33,582 nt of DNA from Longimicrobiales bacterium (GCA_035461765.1 DATHUY010000013.1:1-33582); one strand, 5' to 3'; counted from the stretch's first letter, positions 1 through 9,211 are shown. The notes: generated from the sequence alone by a model not told the origin. Numbers and translations are program-made.

Positions 1-2
1 AG

Positions 3-626
3 ACCCTCCCCATTGCGACAGCTGGAGCAGGAGGGTCGCTGCTCGACGGAACCGTCGCACAGGCGCTGCTCGGCGTCCCGGGTCGGGTGAAGCAGCAGAG
101 CATTCTGGGACAGGCCGCTCGCGGAGATCTCGTCGGTGTGCGGAAAGATGCCACACAGACCGCCGGCGCCTGGCAGGTGGACGGCGTTCCCCTGTCCTTT
201 CCTTTCTATCCCTCGAGCCGTTGGGGGTACCGTCTATTCAGCCCCGCTGACGTCGAGCGCGCCACCATGCCACTGGAGTATGTCCTGGAGCATCGGAACC
301 GGCCGCTGCTCGACCGGACCTTCCAGGACATGCGTGCGCTGGCCGACCGGCACGGCTTCAGTGTGACCGTCATGGTGGCGCCATCTGCCGCTCGACTCCA
401 CGGTGCGGCGTTCGATGAATTCCCCGAGCTTTCGCCACAGCCACACTTCATTGACTACGTGCTCGCGCAGGCCCGGAAGTCAGGGTTCGAGACACTCGAT
501 CTTTACCGCGCACTCGTGCCGTTCGCCGAATCAGAGCTTCTGTACTATCGCGACGACCACCACTGGAACGAACACGGCAACGAGATCGTGGCTCAGATCA
601 TCGAATCCGCACTCGAGCACCACTGA
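3..626 (+). CDS. SGNH/AlgX-like hydrolase, 3' part only (5' end outside window)
   Basis: The frame is open from the left edge of the window to the TGA at 624-626, so this is the C-terminal 207 residues of a longer protein; the GTG at 87 is probably internal. The C-terminus reads YYRDDHHWNEHGNEIV, the D-x-H-W-N block in which SGNH/GDSL hydrolases and the AlgX/AlgJ acetyltransferase-like family carry their catalytic Asp and His. An upstream SVTVMVAPS strand followed by a helix fits the same alpha/beta fold. Such proteins modify or deacetylate exported polysaccharides, often with an MBOAT acyltransferase nearby, but no such neighbour is visible here. The catalytic serine block would lie upstream of the window. 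The fold is a good guess and the substrate is unknown. Confidence 0.6.
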   Translation, partial: TLPIATAGAGGSLLDGTVAQALLGVPGRVKQQSILGQAARGDLVGVRKDATQTAGAWQVDGVPLSFPFYPSSRWGYRLFSPADVERATMPLEYVLEHRNRPLLDRTFQDMRALADRHGFSVTVMVAPSAARLHGAAFDEFPELSPQPHFIDYVLAQARKSGFETLDLYRALVPFAESELLYYRDDHHWNEHGNEIVAQIIESALEHH

Positions 627-943
627 ATCGAAAAGGTCAGCCCCACGCTTGTCAGGACGAGCACGACGCTGCACCCGCCAGGACTCACGGTTGCCCGAGC
701 ACGCGTCGGACACCCCCCGGCAGCCTCGCCAGGGCCACTCCGGCACGCGCGACTGTTGAAGCCGCCGGTCTACCGACCTGCCGGCGGGCCGTGTTGACTC
801 CAGGTTCGTTACGTCAACTCCGAACTCCATGCCTCCACCGCTCAGCATTTTGTTCAAGTATATGCGCAAGCGGCGGTCCGTGCTCTGGCCGGAGCACGCC
901 GCCTCGAGCGGAACCCCCGCGATCGAATCGTGTACGACGCGCG
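627..943. other. Intergenic region without a convincing gene
   Basis: These 317 bases hold no open frame with a credible start, ribosome binding site or family resemblance. There is an imperfect stem (CCGCCGG at 762-768 with CCGGCGG at 781-787) and a second short inverted repeat (GTTGAC 793-798 with GTCAAC 813-818). Neither is followed by a T-run. A TATA-containing stretch lies near 860, but I cannot match it to a -35 element. Confidence 0.5.
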
Positions 944-1291
944 ATGATCTCGACACGTCCGCGATCGAATGCTGCCCGCTTCAGGCTGCTGGTCGTCGCC
1001 CTCCTCCATTTCGTGGCGACGGCGGCGCTGCCGTTCACCCATGCGCACGCGCCGGTGCAGAGCGCGGCGGACGTCGTGGCAGAGCTGACGGACGCTGAAC
1101 CGGGATCGCAGCGAATCCACGCCGATCTGTGCGTGGCGTGCCGCACCCTGATGAATGCGCAGGCGGGGCCGGTTCTGCCCGAGGTCGGCGCCGCGCCGTC
1201 CGAAGGCGTCGCGCCGGTCCATGCGCGCGATGAGACAGCAGCCGATCCGCACTTCACCCCCTCCCGGCCCAGAGCACCACCCGTCGCCTGA
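944..1291 (+). CDS. Small secreted CxxC protein upstream of TonB receptor
   Basis: A 115-residue protein. Starting at ATG 944 gives a short basic N-terminus (RPRSNAARFR) and a hydrophobic stretch (LLVVALLHFVATAALPF) that acts as a signal peptide or anchor. After it come a His-containing HTHAH segment and, near residue 67, a LCVACRTLM motif with a CxxC pair. The rest is low-complexity Ala/Pro/Glu. From memory, small proteins with a His/CxxC core often sit directly before ZnuD-like TonB receptors in Gemmatimonadota and resemble the DUF2946 type; this is recollection, not a search. A periplasmic metal-handling role is inferred from position and metal-ligand residues. A longer upstream reading (from 791) lacks a plausible start and would put the signal peptide in the middle. 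Confidence 0.6.
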   Translation: MISTRPRSNAARFRLLVVALLHFVATAALPFTHAHAPVQSAADVVAELTDAEPGSQRIHADLCVACRTLMNAQAGPVLPEVGAAPSEGVAPVHARDETAADPHFTPSRPRAPPVA

Positions 1292-1380
1292 CCGGCCGCT
1301 CGGCCTGGTCGATCGCACGCACAGATCAATCGTCGGAACGGCAGCGCCGTTTCGTGCCGACTTCTGCTCACGGGGTGGCT

Positions 1381-3642
1381 GTGAACACTCGATTCAGTCA
1401 TGCATACATCGTTGCCGCAGCACTGATGCTCGTGGCAGCATCGGCGCAGGGTGACCGGATGCCCGACGCCTTGCTGCACGGAATCGTTGTCGATGCCTCG
1501 ACGGGTCTGCCGGTCGCGAGCGCGGCGGTGCGCATCCGTGAATCCGGCCGCGCGGAGCTGTCGCACTCCGATGGCACTTTCCACTTCGACGGCATTCCAT
1601 CCGGGACGCACACGCTGACGGTCGAGCGGCTCGGATACGCGCCGCTGGAGCGACGCATCGAGGTGGCAGACAGCGTCCCGACGCGGGTCGAGCTGCGACT
1701 GACACCGAGCGCGCTGCACCTGTCGGCCATCATTGTGACGGGTGCGGGCAGCGAGCGTGCCGCAGATGCCAGCTACCGCTCCATGGCGGTGCTGAGCGAT
1801 GCCGAGCTGCGCCGGAAGCTGGGCGGCAGCCTCGCGGCGACGCTCGCGGGAGAGCCGGGCCTGACGCAGCGCTATAACGGTCCCGTCGCGGCGCAGCCGG
1901 TTGTGCGCGGTTTGAGCGGCGACCGTGTGCTGGTCCTGGAGGATGGACAGCGCACCGGCGACATCGCCGCCATGTCGGCGGATCACGCGGTCACCATCGA
2001 GCCGCTCACGGCGGAGCGCATCGAGGTCGTGCGCGGGCCCGCCGGCGTGCTGTACGGCAGCAACTCGCTCGGCGGTGTGATCAACGTCATCCGCGAAGAG
2101 GTGCCGCGCACCGCGCCGGAGGCGGTCACAGGCATGGCCACGGCACAACTGGAATCGGTGAACCGCGGCATGACCGCCGGCGGCACGATCTCCGCTCCGG
2201 CCGGACCGCTCGCGTTGCGGGCCGAGCTGAGCGGCAGGACTGCCGGCGACACGCGCACGCCCGAGGGCGATCTGCCCGGTACGCAGCTCGATGGTTACAA
2301 CGCGGGCATCGGTGCGAGCCGTGTCTGGCAGCGGGGCCACGCCGGCGCGGCGTTCCGCGACTATGCGGTGAGCTACGGCGTGCCCGGCACGTTCAGTGGC
2401 GAAGTCATCCCGGGCGGGCATGCCGGCGGCGTGGAAATCGAGCTGCGCAGGAGCACGGCGCACGTGGAAGGCCGACTCCTCGGGAGGGGCAGCCTGCGCT
2501 CGATCGAAGCGGACGCGAACTTCGTTCGCTTCGACCAGCGCGAGCTCGAGCTGGGCGGGACGGACGGGCCCCTGCTCGGCACGCACTTCCGACAGTACAG
2601 CGCGAACGGCAATGTGCGCGTGCATCATCGGCACACACCCGGCGGCATGCGTCTGGAGGGCGCCGTCGGCGCGTCCGGCATGTTCCGTGACCTGGGCGTC
2701 GCCGGTGCACGCACCGGGACCCGCCCGGCCCGGAGCTATTCCGCTGCAGCGTTCGCGTTCGAGGAGTTCGGCCTCGCGCCGTTCCACATCGAGCTGGGCG
2801 CGCGTTACGACTGGACCAGGATCGATCCAATCGAGACGTCGTCCGGTGCAAACGACGATGTGCGGCGGCGGGAGTTCCAGTCGGTTTCCGGCTCCATCGC
2901 TGCGTTGTATCGCCCCGCCGAGCGGCTGACGACCGGTGTCAGCATCTCGCGTTCGTTCCGCACCCCATCCATCGAGGAGCTGTTCTCCGATGGACCGCAC
3001 CTGGCGAACTACTCCTACGACATCGGCAATCCGGAGCTGACCGCCGAGTACGGCCTCGGTGTGGATGTCTTCCTGCGGACGTCGCTGCCTTCGTTCCATG
3101 CGGAGATCGGCGTGTTCCGCAATGCCATTTCCGATTTCATCTACTACGCCCCGACCGGCGAGCTGGACCCCCGTCTCGGCCAGTACCCGGTGTACCGGGC
3201 GGCGCAGAGCGACGTAGTGCTCAGCGGCGTGGACGGCAGCATCCAGTGGGAAGCAAGCGAGGGCTGGGTCGTGGAGGGATCGGGAAGCTACGTTCGCGGC
3301 CGGCGTGCGGCGGAGGACGGCGACGTGGACCTGCCGGCCATGCCGCCGCTGCATGGTTCACTCGACGTGCGACGTGACGGCGCGCGGTTCTTCGCCGGCC
3401 TCGGGCTGGAAGGCGCCGCCGCGCAGAACCGGGTCGGCGAGTTCGAGCAGCCGACACCTGCGTACGCGCTCGTCAACGCAACGACCGGCCTGCGCTGGAC
3501 CGGGTTCGGCAGGCTCAACACGCTCACTGTGCGCGTCCAGAATGCGCTCGACACCGCGTGGCGCGAGCATCTGTCGCGCATCCGTCAGGTCGCGCCACAG
3601 CCGGGCCGTAACGTGCAGGTGCTGTATCGGATCGCGATCTGA
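1381..3642 (+). CDS. TonB-dependent outer-membrane receptor, ZnuD-like
   Basis: A 753-residue receptor expected to import a metal or metal complex across the outer membrane using TonB energy. Order of parts: signal peptide (FSHAYIVAAALMLVAASA), a carboxypeptidase-regulatory-like domain (about residues 24-105, GIVVDASTGLPVASAAVRI), the plug (about 116-235), then a 22-strand-type barrel ending in an aromatic/hydrophobic strand (VLYRIAI). The plug carries VRGLSGDRVLVLEDGQ, SADHAVTIEPL and AERIEVVRGPAGVLYGSN, the pattern of the ZnuD zinc-receptor branch. The GTG at 1381 follows a GGGGTGG stretch and gives a clean signal peptide; GTG codons at 1375 and 1354 are in-frame alternatives. The flanking CxxC protein and His-rich lipoprotein support a metal role. 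The zinc assignment is inference. Confidence 0.85.
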   Translation: MNTRFSHAYIVAAALMLVAASAQGDRMPDALLHGIVVDASTGLPVASAAVRIRESGRAELSHSDGTFHFDGIPSGTHTLTVERLGYAPLERRIEVADSVPTRVELRLTPSALHLSAIIVTGAGSERAADASYRSMAVLSDAELRRKLGGSLAATLAGEPGLTQRYNGPVAAQPVVRGLSGDRVLVLEDGQRTGDIAAMSADHAVTIEPLTAERIEVVRGPAGVLYGSNSLGGVINVIREEVPRTAPEAVTGMATAQLESVNRGMTAGGTISAPAGPLALRAELSGRTAGDTRTPEGDLPGTQLDGYNAGIGASRVWQRGHAGAAFRDYAVSYGVPGTFSGEVIPGGHAGGVEIELRRSTAHVEGRLLGRGSLRSIEADANFVRFDQRELELGGTDGPLLGTHFRQYSANGNVRVHHRHTPGGMRLEGAVGASGMFRDLGVAGARTGTRPARSYSAAAFAFEEFGLAPFHIELGARYDWTRIDPIETSSGANDDVRRREFQSVSGSIAALYRPAERLTTGVSISRSFRTPSIEELFSDGPHLANYSYDIGNPELTAEYGLGVDVFLRTSLPSFHAEIGVFRNAISDFIYYAPTGELDPRLGQYPVYRAAQSDVVLSGVDGSIQWEASEGWVVEGSGSYVRGRRAAEDGDVDLPAMPPLHGSLDVRRDGARFFAGLGLEGAAAQNRVGEFEQPTPAYALVNATTGLRWTGFGRLNTLTVRVQNALDTAWREHLSRIRQVAPQPGRNVQVLYRIAI

Positions 3643-3713
3643 CGCGAATCGGACAACCTTTCGACCCTCAGTCTCCGCGATCGGCGGAATCACCATTTAC
3701 ACGGAGCTGGACA

Positions 3714-4178
3714 ATGCGCAATACTTTCGCTCGTACGCTCGGCCTGCCGCTCGTCGCGGTCGCACTGCTGGTCGGTTCCGCATGCCACAATCCGATCGAG
3801 CCGGAGGACCACCCGGAAGCGGGAGGTGTGGTCATTCTCGATGCGGGCACCGGCGCCGTTCTGGCCACGTCCGTTGGTGCGGGGAGCGTGTTCAACCAGC
3901 CGCTCACCCTGAGTGTTTCGGATGTCCTGGAAGTGGAAATCATGTTCCTCGATGCCGACGCGCCGGCCGACCTGGCCCGCGCCTTCTTCCCGGACGCAGC
4001 CGAGGGCGAAACTCTGTCGGTAGTCATTGACAATGAAGCCATCGTCACCTATGCCGACCACGGCGATCACGGTGACTTCACGGCGCATGCAGCCGGCCAG
4101 ACCACGCTCGAGGTCAGACTGATGCACGGTGGTCACGACGACTTCCGCACTGGTGCCCTGACCGTCGTCGTGGAGTGA
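3714..4178 (+). CDS. His-rich lipoprotein downstream of the TonB receptor
   Basis: A 154-residue protein starting at ATG 3714, with GGAG at 3701-3704 as a reasonable ribosome binding site. The N-terminus is a lipoprotein signal (LPLVAVALLVGSAC) with the lipidated Cys at residue 24. The mature part is beta-rich and contains YADHGDHGDF and LMHGGHDDF, two clusters of His and Asp suited to binding zinc or another transition metal. It lies 71 bases after the receptor on the same strand and was probably co-transcribed. I recall similar LMHGGHxDF-ending lipoproteins beside such receptors in related genomes, but could not search. It could deliver or buffer the metal at the receptor, or only share its regulation. 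Confidence 0.65.
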   Translation: MRNTFARTLGLPLVAVALLVGSACHNPIEPEDHPEAGGVVILDAGTGAVLATSVGAGSVFNQPLTLSVSDVLEVEIMFLDADAPADLARAFFPDAAEGETLSVVIDNEAIVTYADHGDHGDFTAHAAGQTTLEVRLMHGGHDDFRTGALTVVVE

Positions 4179-4206
4179 CCTGAGCCCCGGCGTCCGGGAC
4201 AGGCAG

Positions 4207-4222
4207 CGGCTGGCGCCAGCCG
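4207..4222. repeat. 16-bp perfect palindrome between lipoprotein and permease genes
   Basis: CGGCTGGCGCCAGCCG equals its own reverse complement. It lies 29 bases after the lipoprotein stop and 95 bases before the ADOP permease start. It could be an operator or the core of a hairpin; no T-run follows, so it is not a standard terminator. Confidence 0.45.
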
Positions 4223-4316
4223 GTCATGCTGTCCTGCCCGGCCCCGGGCTGGTCCGGTAACCATTCCCGCCCGTTCGACATCCCATATCCAGGACCCCCT
4301 TCCCGGAGGCACGGTG

Positions 4317-6770
4317 ATGTCGGACGATCCGAAGCGGACCACGAACCATCCTTCCTTCGAGCACCGCATGCACGAGCGGTATCCGGACGCGCGGATCCTG
4401 CACGGAATCCGGGACGACGTGCGGTACGCGCTGCGCTCGCTCCGGCGAACCCCCGGCTACGCGGCTGTCGTGGTGCTCACGCTGGGTCTCGGCATCGGTG
4501 CGGCGACCTCGACGCAGGCGGTGATCGACCCGCTGCTGCTGCGGCCGCTGGCATTCCCGGATCCGGACCGCCTCGTCACGCTGGACAGCGGGCTGCTGCC
4601 CGGCGAGTTCGACATCCTGCGACGGCACACGCGCGCGTTCGTCCGGCTGTCGCTGATGAATTCGAACATCGCATTCGGCCTGTCGGGTGCCGGCGAGGCC
4701 GAGCGGGTGTCGGGTGCGACAGTGACGCCGGACTTCTTCACGACGCTCGGCGTGCGCCCGGTGCTCGGCACACTTCCCGACGCATCCGCGAGCGAGACGG
4801 CTGTGCTGTCGTACGACCTGTGGCAGCAGCGCTTTGGAGGTGCATCAGACGTGATCGGACGCGCGGTGCGGATCGACGGGCGGCCGGTCGTCGTGAGTGC
4901 AGTGATGCCGCGCAGTTTCAGCTATCCATCGCGCACGCAGCTATGGCTGGCCGCGCCGCTCGATGCCGCACACGTCGGCGCGTTCTGGGGCATGGGAGGA
5001 CATCGCATGGTGGGCCGGCTCCAGGCGGGTGCGAGCGAAGCACAGGCGCAGGCGGAGGTCCGCGCGCTGTCGGCGGAGATGAGTGCGGCGAATCCGCTGT
5101 GGACCCCAGCCGCCGATTATCGCGCCGAAGTAGGCGTCGTGTCGCTGCACGAGGCGCTCGTCGGCGATGTGCGCCGCGCGCTGCTGCTGCTCGGCGCCGC
5201 GGTCGGCCTGCTGCTGCTGATCGCGTGCTCGAACGTTGCGAACCTGGTGCTCGCGCGCGGGCTCGGCCGTGCGCGCGAGCTCGCTCTGCGTACTGCCCTC
5301 GGTGCGAGCAGCCGCCGCATCATCCGACAGCTGCTGACGGAATCACTGGTGCTCGCGTGCGCGGGAGGACTCGTCGGCGTGGCCCTCGCGGTGAGCACCG
5401 TGCGCGCACTCCGCATCGTTCTGCCGGCGGACCTGCCGCGCCTGGCGGAAGTCGGTGTGGACCTGCGCGTGCTGGCCGCGAGTCTCACGATCACGTGCGC
5501 GGTCGGTTTGCTGCTGGGTGTGCTGCCCGCACGCCGGGCGATGCGCTTCGACCTGGAGAGCTCGCTGCGCGAGGGTGGTCGAGCGCTCGGTGATCGGGCC
5601 GGGCGCCGCCTGTCCGGCGGGCTGGTCGTGGCGCAGGTGACGCTGGCGGTGCTGCTCGTCACCGGCGCGGGCCTGGTCGCGCGCAGCCTGCTGGCATTGC
5701 AGCGCACGGATACGGGCATCACTCGTACCGAGGTCGTCACCGCACGAGTCGACCTGCCGGCCGCGCAGTATTCGGCGCCAGCCGAACGCAATGGGCTGTA
5801 CGAGCGGCTGCAGTCGCGCATGAGCGCCGTGCCGGGCATGGACGCCGTCGCAATGACGAGTCAGCTCCCGTTCAGCGGGCATGTGCAGCTCAGTGCAATG
5901 TCCGTGGAGCACGTGACGCAGGACCCGAACAACCTGCCGATGTTCGTGCACCGCCGTGTCACGCCCGCGATGTTCGAAGCACTGGGCATTCCGCTCCGTC
6001 GCGGCAGCCTGTTCACGAGCGCCGATGCAGCGGCGGACGGGATCAGGGTAGCGATCGTCGATGAGACGGCAGCACGCGAGTTCTGGCCGGGCGAGGATCC
6101 GATCGGACGGAGGCTGGGGCGACCCTGGCTGAACGAGATGATGGTGGTGGTCGGTGTCGTCGGAGCGGTGCTCGACGGCGAGCTCGCCGGAGAGGCGCAG
6201 CCGACCGTCTACACGCCGCTCGCGCAGGACCCGCCGCTGAGCGCATTCATCGTGATGCACAGCGCGGCTGGAATGAGTGCTGTGCCGACGCTGCGCACTG
6301 CACTGCGTGAAATCGATCCGTCGATACCGCTCAGCGATATCGCCACCGTGAGCACGCTCGTATCCGACACCCTCACGGCCGAGCGACTGTCGGCGCGACT
6401 GCTCGCCGTGTTCGGCGGCATTGCTCTGATCCTCGCCCTCATCGGCATATATGGTGTCCTGTCGTATGCCGTCGCCCAACGCAGTCGCGAGCTGTCACTG
6501 CGCCTGGCGCTGGGTGCACGCCGTGCGCAGGTGCTGCGCATGGTGCTCGGTGACGGGATGAAGCTGGCTGTGACAGGCGCCGTCCTCGGCATCCTCGCCG
6601 CACTCGCGCTCGCCCGCCTGGCCGGCGGCATGCTGTACGGCGTGGAGCCGCATGATCCGCTGACGATCGCCGGCGTGACGCTCGTCGTACTCACCGCGTC
6701 CTCCGCTGCCGTGCTGCTCCCGGCAGTGCGCGCGAGCCGCTTCGAGCCGATGCAGGTGCTGCGCGACTGA
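4317..6770 (+). CDS. ADOP-type ABC permease (MacB/FtsX family), no prefix domain
   Basis: An 817-residue inner-membrane permease with two MacB periplasmic-core plus FtsX halves. The first half starts with DDVRYALRSLRRTPGYAAVVVLTLGLGIG, has its periplasmic domain to about residue 270, and then three transmembrane helices (RRALLLLGAAVGLLLLIACSNVANLVLARG and following). The second half repeats this and ends with DPLTIAGVTLVVL and the RASRFEPMQVLRD tail. This duplicated layout defines the acidobacterial duplicated orphan permeases, which occur without an adjacent ATPase, as here. ATG 4317 is preceded by GGAGG at 4305-4309; GTG 4314 is an alternative. Unlike the other two ADOPs in this window, it has no N-terminal prefix domain and no PadR neighbour. 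Substrate unknown; macrolide or peptide export or lipoprotein handling are family-level guesses. Confidence 0.88.
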   Translation: MSDDPKRTTNHPSFEHRMHERYPDARILHGIRDDVRYALRSLRRTPGYAAVVVLTLGLGIGAATSTQAVIDPLLLRPLAFPDPDRLVTLDSGLLPGEFDILRRHTRAFVRLSLMNSNIAFGLSGAGEAERVSGATVTPDFFTTLGVRPVLGTLPDASASETAVLSYDLWQQRFGGASDVIGRAVRIDGRPVVVSAVMPRSFSYPSRTQLWLAAPLDAAHVGAFWGMGGHRMVGRLQAGASEAQAQAEVRALSAEMSAANPLWTPAADYRAEVGVVSLHEALVGDVRRALLLLGAAVGLLLLIACSNVANLVLARGLGRARELALRTALGASSRRIIRQLLTESLVLACAGGLVGVALAVSTVRALRIVLPADLPRLAEVGVDLRVLAASLTITCAVGLLLGVLPARRAMRFDLESSLREGGRALGDRAGRRLSGGLVVAQVTLAVLLVTGAGLVARSLLALQRTDTGITRTEVVTARVDLPAAQYSAPAERNGLYERLQSRMSAVPGMDAVAMTSQLPFSGHVQLSAMSVEHVTQDPNNLPMFVHRRVTPAMFEALGIPLRRGSLFTSADAAADGIRVAIVDETAAREFWPGEDPIGRRLGRPWLNEMMVVVGVVGAVLDGELAGEAQPTVYTPLAQDPPLSAFIVMHSAAGMSAVPTLRTALREIDPSIPLSDIATVSTLVSDTLTAERLSARLLAVFGGIALILALIGIYGVLSYAVAQRSRELSLRLALGARRAQVLRMVLGDGMKLAVTGAVLGILAALALARLAGGMLYGVEPHDPLTIAGVTLVVLTASSAAVLLPAVRASRFEPMQVLRD

Positions 6771-6855
6771 ACGACTCCACCGGCGGTTGACGCGTCCGCG
6801 CGCCCGGCAGCGTCGATCTTACCCCAACCGCTCGCAGGGAGATGCACCGGCGGGT

Positions 6856-8394
6856 TCATTGAGGCGAATAGCGTGCGGTGATCACACGCTCGATCGCGCC
6901 GAGCGCGGTGTCCACGAGGAGTGCGAGCGCGGCCGCGGGGATCGCTCCGAGCAGAATCATCCGCGTGTCCGCCAGCGCCAGTCCGGAGACGATCGGATCA
7001 CCCAGACCGCCCGCTCCGATGAACGCAGCCAGGGTGGCGGTGCCGACGCCGATGACGGCCGCGGTGCGAATCCCGGCCATGATGATCGGGCTGGCGAGCG
7101 GCAGTCGCACCAGGTACAGCACCTGTCCCGGTGTCATGCCGAGCGCGTGCGCCGCCGATACCGCGTCCGGCGCCGCATCGCGAACTCCGCTGTACGTGTT
7201 CCGAAGTATCGGGTAGAGCGAATACAGGAACAGGGCCACCAGGGCCGGCACCACGCCGATCCCCAGCAACGGAATCATGAACGCGATCAACGCGATGCCC
7301 GGGATCGTCTGGAGCACGCCGAACGCGCGGATGACCGGTTCCGCGGCTCCACCCGCACGCTCCAGCGCGAGGCCGATCGGAAGCGCCACCGCGATCGCCG
7401 CACCGAGTGAAACGAGCACGAGCAGCAGATGACGCAGCGTCAGCGATGCCAGGAGCCCGCGCTGATCAATGAAATAGCGGAGCAGCGACGTTCTGCCCGC
7501 CGGTACCGCGCCTTGTTCGCGCGTGGCTGGATCGAGCAGGCCGAGCTCGCGCAACGCGGCCGAAGCCACGTCCGGGACCTCCTCACCGCCCGACTCGACG
7601 CGCTCGTTGAGCCGCTGCATGAATACCTGGTCGATGCGGCCCGACAGCTCCGTCAGCGCGGCGACGGCGTGCGGGAACTCACGATAGAACCGGCCGCTCA
7701 CGAGCGCGGCAGCCTCGTAGGCGGGGAAGAAGCCGCGATCGTCAGCCAGCACGACGAGTCGATGCCGCGCGATCAGACCATCCGTCGAGTATCCATCGAT
7801 CACATCGACGTTGCCGTTCACCAGCGCAGTGTACTTCACCGCCTGGAGCAGCGACCGGACCTGCGCGAATCTCAGCGCATATTCCCGCTGGAGCCCCGGC
7901 AGTCCGTCCGGGCGGCCGATGAAGTCCGGCGTCAGGCCCGCCGTGAGACCGGGCGCCGCGCGACTCAGGTCCGTGAGCGTGCGCAGTCCATACTCCTCCG
8001 CCGTCTCCTGCCGCACCGCGATGGCGTAGGTGTTCTCGAACCCGAGCGGTGGGAGCCAGTGAACATCGAAACGCAGTGGGAATTCCGCAGCCACCCGACG
8101 ATACACGGCGTGTGCATCGTGCTCCGGCTGCTCGTTCAGGATGGCGAGCAGACCGGTTCCCGTGTATTCGGGATACACATCGATCGCGCCACGACGCAGC
8201 GCACCGAACGCGATCTCCGTCGCACCGAGGCCCGGTCGCCGGTCCACACGGTACCCACGCGCCTCGAGCAGCTGCGCGAACATCTCTGCCAGCAGATACG
8301 ATTCGGCGAACGGCTTGGATGCGACGGCGATCGGACGCGTGTCGTCCGCCGGCGCGGCCTGGAGCAGTGCACACAGCATGACCGTCCCGATCAT
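6856..8394 (-). CDS. Fused substrate-binding protein/permease of an osmoprotectant-type ABC importer
   Basis: A 512-residue protein. After a short hydrophobic N-terminus (MIGTVMLCALLQAAPA) comes an OpuAC/ProX-type binding domain (about 20-300: IAVASKPFAESYLLAEMFAQLL, GAIDVYPEYTGTGL, NGNVDVIDGYSTDG). Next is an inner-membrane permease domain (about 310-510) whose loop ALGMTPGQVLYLVRLPLASP matches the EAA motif that docks the ATPase. Family knowledge points to glycine betaine, choline, carnitine or a related compound such as ergothioneine. Its start overlaps the ATPase stop by four bases (ATGA, 8391-8394), so the two are translationally coupled. In the fused importers I know (OpuF- and EgtU-like) the permease comes first and the binding domain last; here the order is reversed. 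Confidence 0.88.
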   Translation of the reverse strand: MIGTVMLCALLQAAPADDTRPIAVASKPFAESYLLAEMFAQLLEARGYRVDRRPGLGATEIAFGALRRGAIDVYPEYTGTGLLAILNEQPEHDAHAVYRRVAAEFPLRFDVHWLPPLGFENTYAIAVRQETAEEYGLRTLTDLSRAAPGLTAGLTPDFIGRPDGLPGLQREYALRFAQVRSLLQAVKYTALVNGNVDVIDGYSTDGLIARHRLVVLADDRGFFPAYEAAALVSGRFYREFPHAVAALTELSGRIDQVFMQRLNERVESGGEEVPDVASAALRELGLLDPATREQGAVPAGRTSLLRYFIDQRGLLASLTLRHLLLVLVSLGAAIAVALPIGLALERAGGAAEPVIRAFGVLQTIPGIALIAFMIPLLGIGVVPALVALFLYSLYPILRNTYSGVRDAAPDAVSAAHALGMTPGQVLYLVRLPLASPIIMAGIRTAAVIGVGTATLAAFIGAGGLGDPIVSGLALADTRMILLGAIPAAALALLVDTALGAIERVITARYSPQ

Positions 8395-9143
8395 GACGCG
8401 GTCACGCCCGACTTGCGGATGAGCTCGGCGACATAGGGTGTGGCCGGAGCGGACACCACCTCGCGGGTCGGGCCGACGTGTTCCAGGCGGCCGCGGCGCA
8501 GCACAGCCGTCCGGTCCGCCAGTACGACGGCCTCACGCAGATCATGCGTGACCAGCAGTGTCGTCACCGGCAGCCGGCGACGAACGTTCAGGAACGCGTC
8601 ATGAACATCGCCGCGCGTGATCGCGTCCAGCGCACTGAACGCCTCATCGAGCAGCAGGTAACGCGGCTGGATCGCGAGCGCGCGCGCAATGGCGACGCGC
8701 TGTCGCTGTCCGCCGGACAATTCTGCCGGTCTGCGCTGCGCGAACGTGTCGGGTGCCAGACCGACCAGCTCCAGCGCCGATCGTGCGGCTCCCTCCGGAT
8801 CCGCATGCCGTTCCAGCCACGGCACCAGTGCAACGTTGCGCAGCACGTTCCAGTGCGGCAGCAGACCGCCGGTCTGCGGCACGTAGCCGATGCGCCGGCG
8901 CAGAGCAATCGGATCGTGCGCGGCGACATCTTCACCACCGGCAAGGACGCTGCCGGCGTCGGGCTCGACGAGACGATTGAACAGATGGAGCAGCGTCGTC
9001 TTGCCCGAACCGCTCTCGCCCACGATCGCGAGGCACTCGCCGGCCGCGACCGTCAGGCTGACCCCGTCCAGCGCGATGACGTCGCGGTACGCCTTGCGTA
9101 CGTCGATCGCTTCGAAGGCTGCGGGCGGTGCGACGGGGCTCAT
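8391..9143 (-). CDS. ABC importer ATPase, osmoprotectant (OpuCA/ProV-like)
   Basis: A 250-residue cytoplasmic ATPase that powers the fused permease downstream. Visible motifs: Walker A GESGSGKT (42-49), Q-loop YVPQTGGLLPHWNV, signature LSGGQ (142-146) followed by RQRVAIARAL, Walker B LLLDE (163-167), D-loop SALD and the H-loop VTHD. The Q-loop and the NRLVEPDAGSV stretch are typical of the quaternary-amine uptake group. I start at ATG 9143, which has GGGAG just upstream on the minus strand; an open frame continues upstream to 9467 but has no similarity to an ATPase. It lacks the C-terminal CBS pair of ProV/OpuCA, so osmotic gating through CBS domains is not expected. Confidence 0.88.
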   Translation of the reverse strand: MSPVAPPAAFEAIDVRKAYRDVIALDGVSLTVAAGECLAIVGESGSGKTTLLHLFNRLVEPDAGSVLAGGEDVAAHDPIALRRRIGYVPQTGGLLPHWNVLRNVALVPWLERHADPEGAARSALELVGLAPDTFAQRRPAELSGGQRQRVAIARALAIQPRYLLLDEAFSALDAITRGDVHDAFLNVRRRLPVTTLLVTHDLREAVVLADRTAVLRRGRLEHVGPTREVVSAPATPYVAELIRKSGVTAS

Positions 9144-9211
9144 TCGTGCTCCCGATCGAATGCGGTCAGGACCGGGCGCGGAACGTCGCGCCGTGAGGAT
9201 CAGTGGCTCGA

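Noticed and set aside
762-787. Terminator after the partial hydrolase gene
   Set aside because: The stem has a 12-base loop and no T-run; too weak to call.
814-3354. Open frame of 846 codons on the minus strand
   Set aside because: It lies fully opposite the TonB receptor, is rich in Arg, His and Ala, and has no domain-like sequence. Long antisense frames are expected in such GC-rich genes.
4226-5593. Plus-strand frame of 455 codons overlapping the first ADOP gene
   Set aside because: Arg-rich shifted reading of the permease sequence with no family resemblance.
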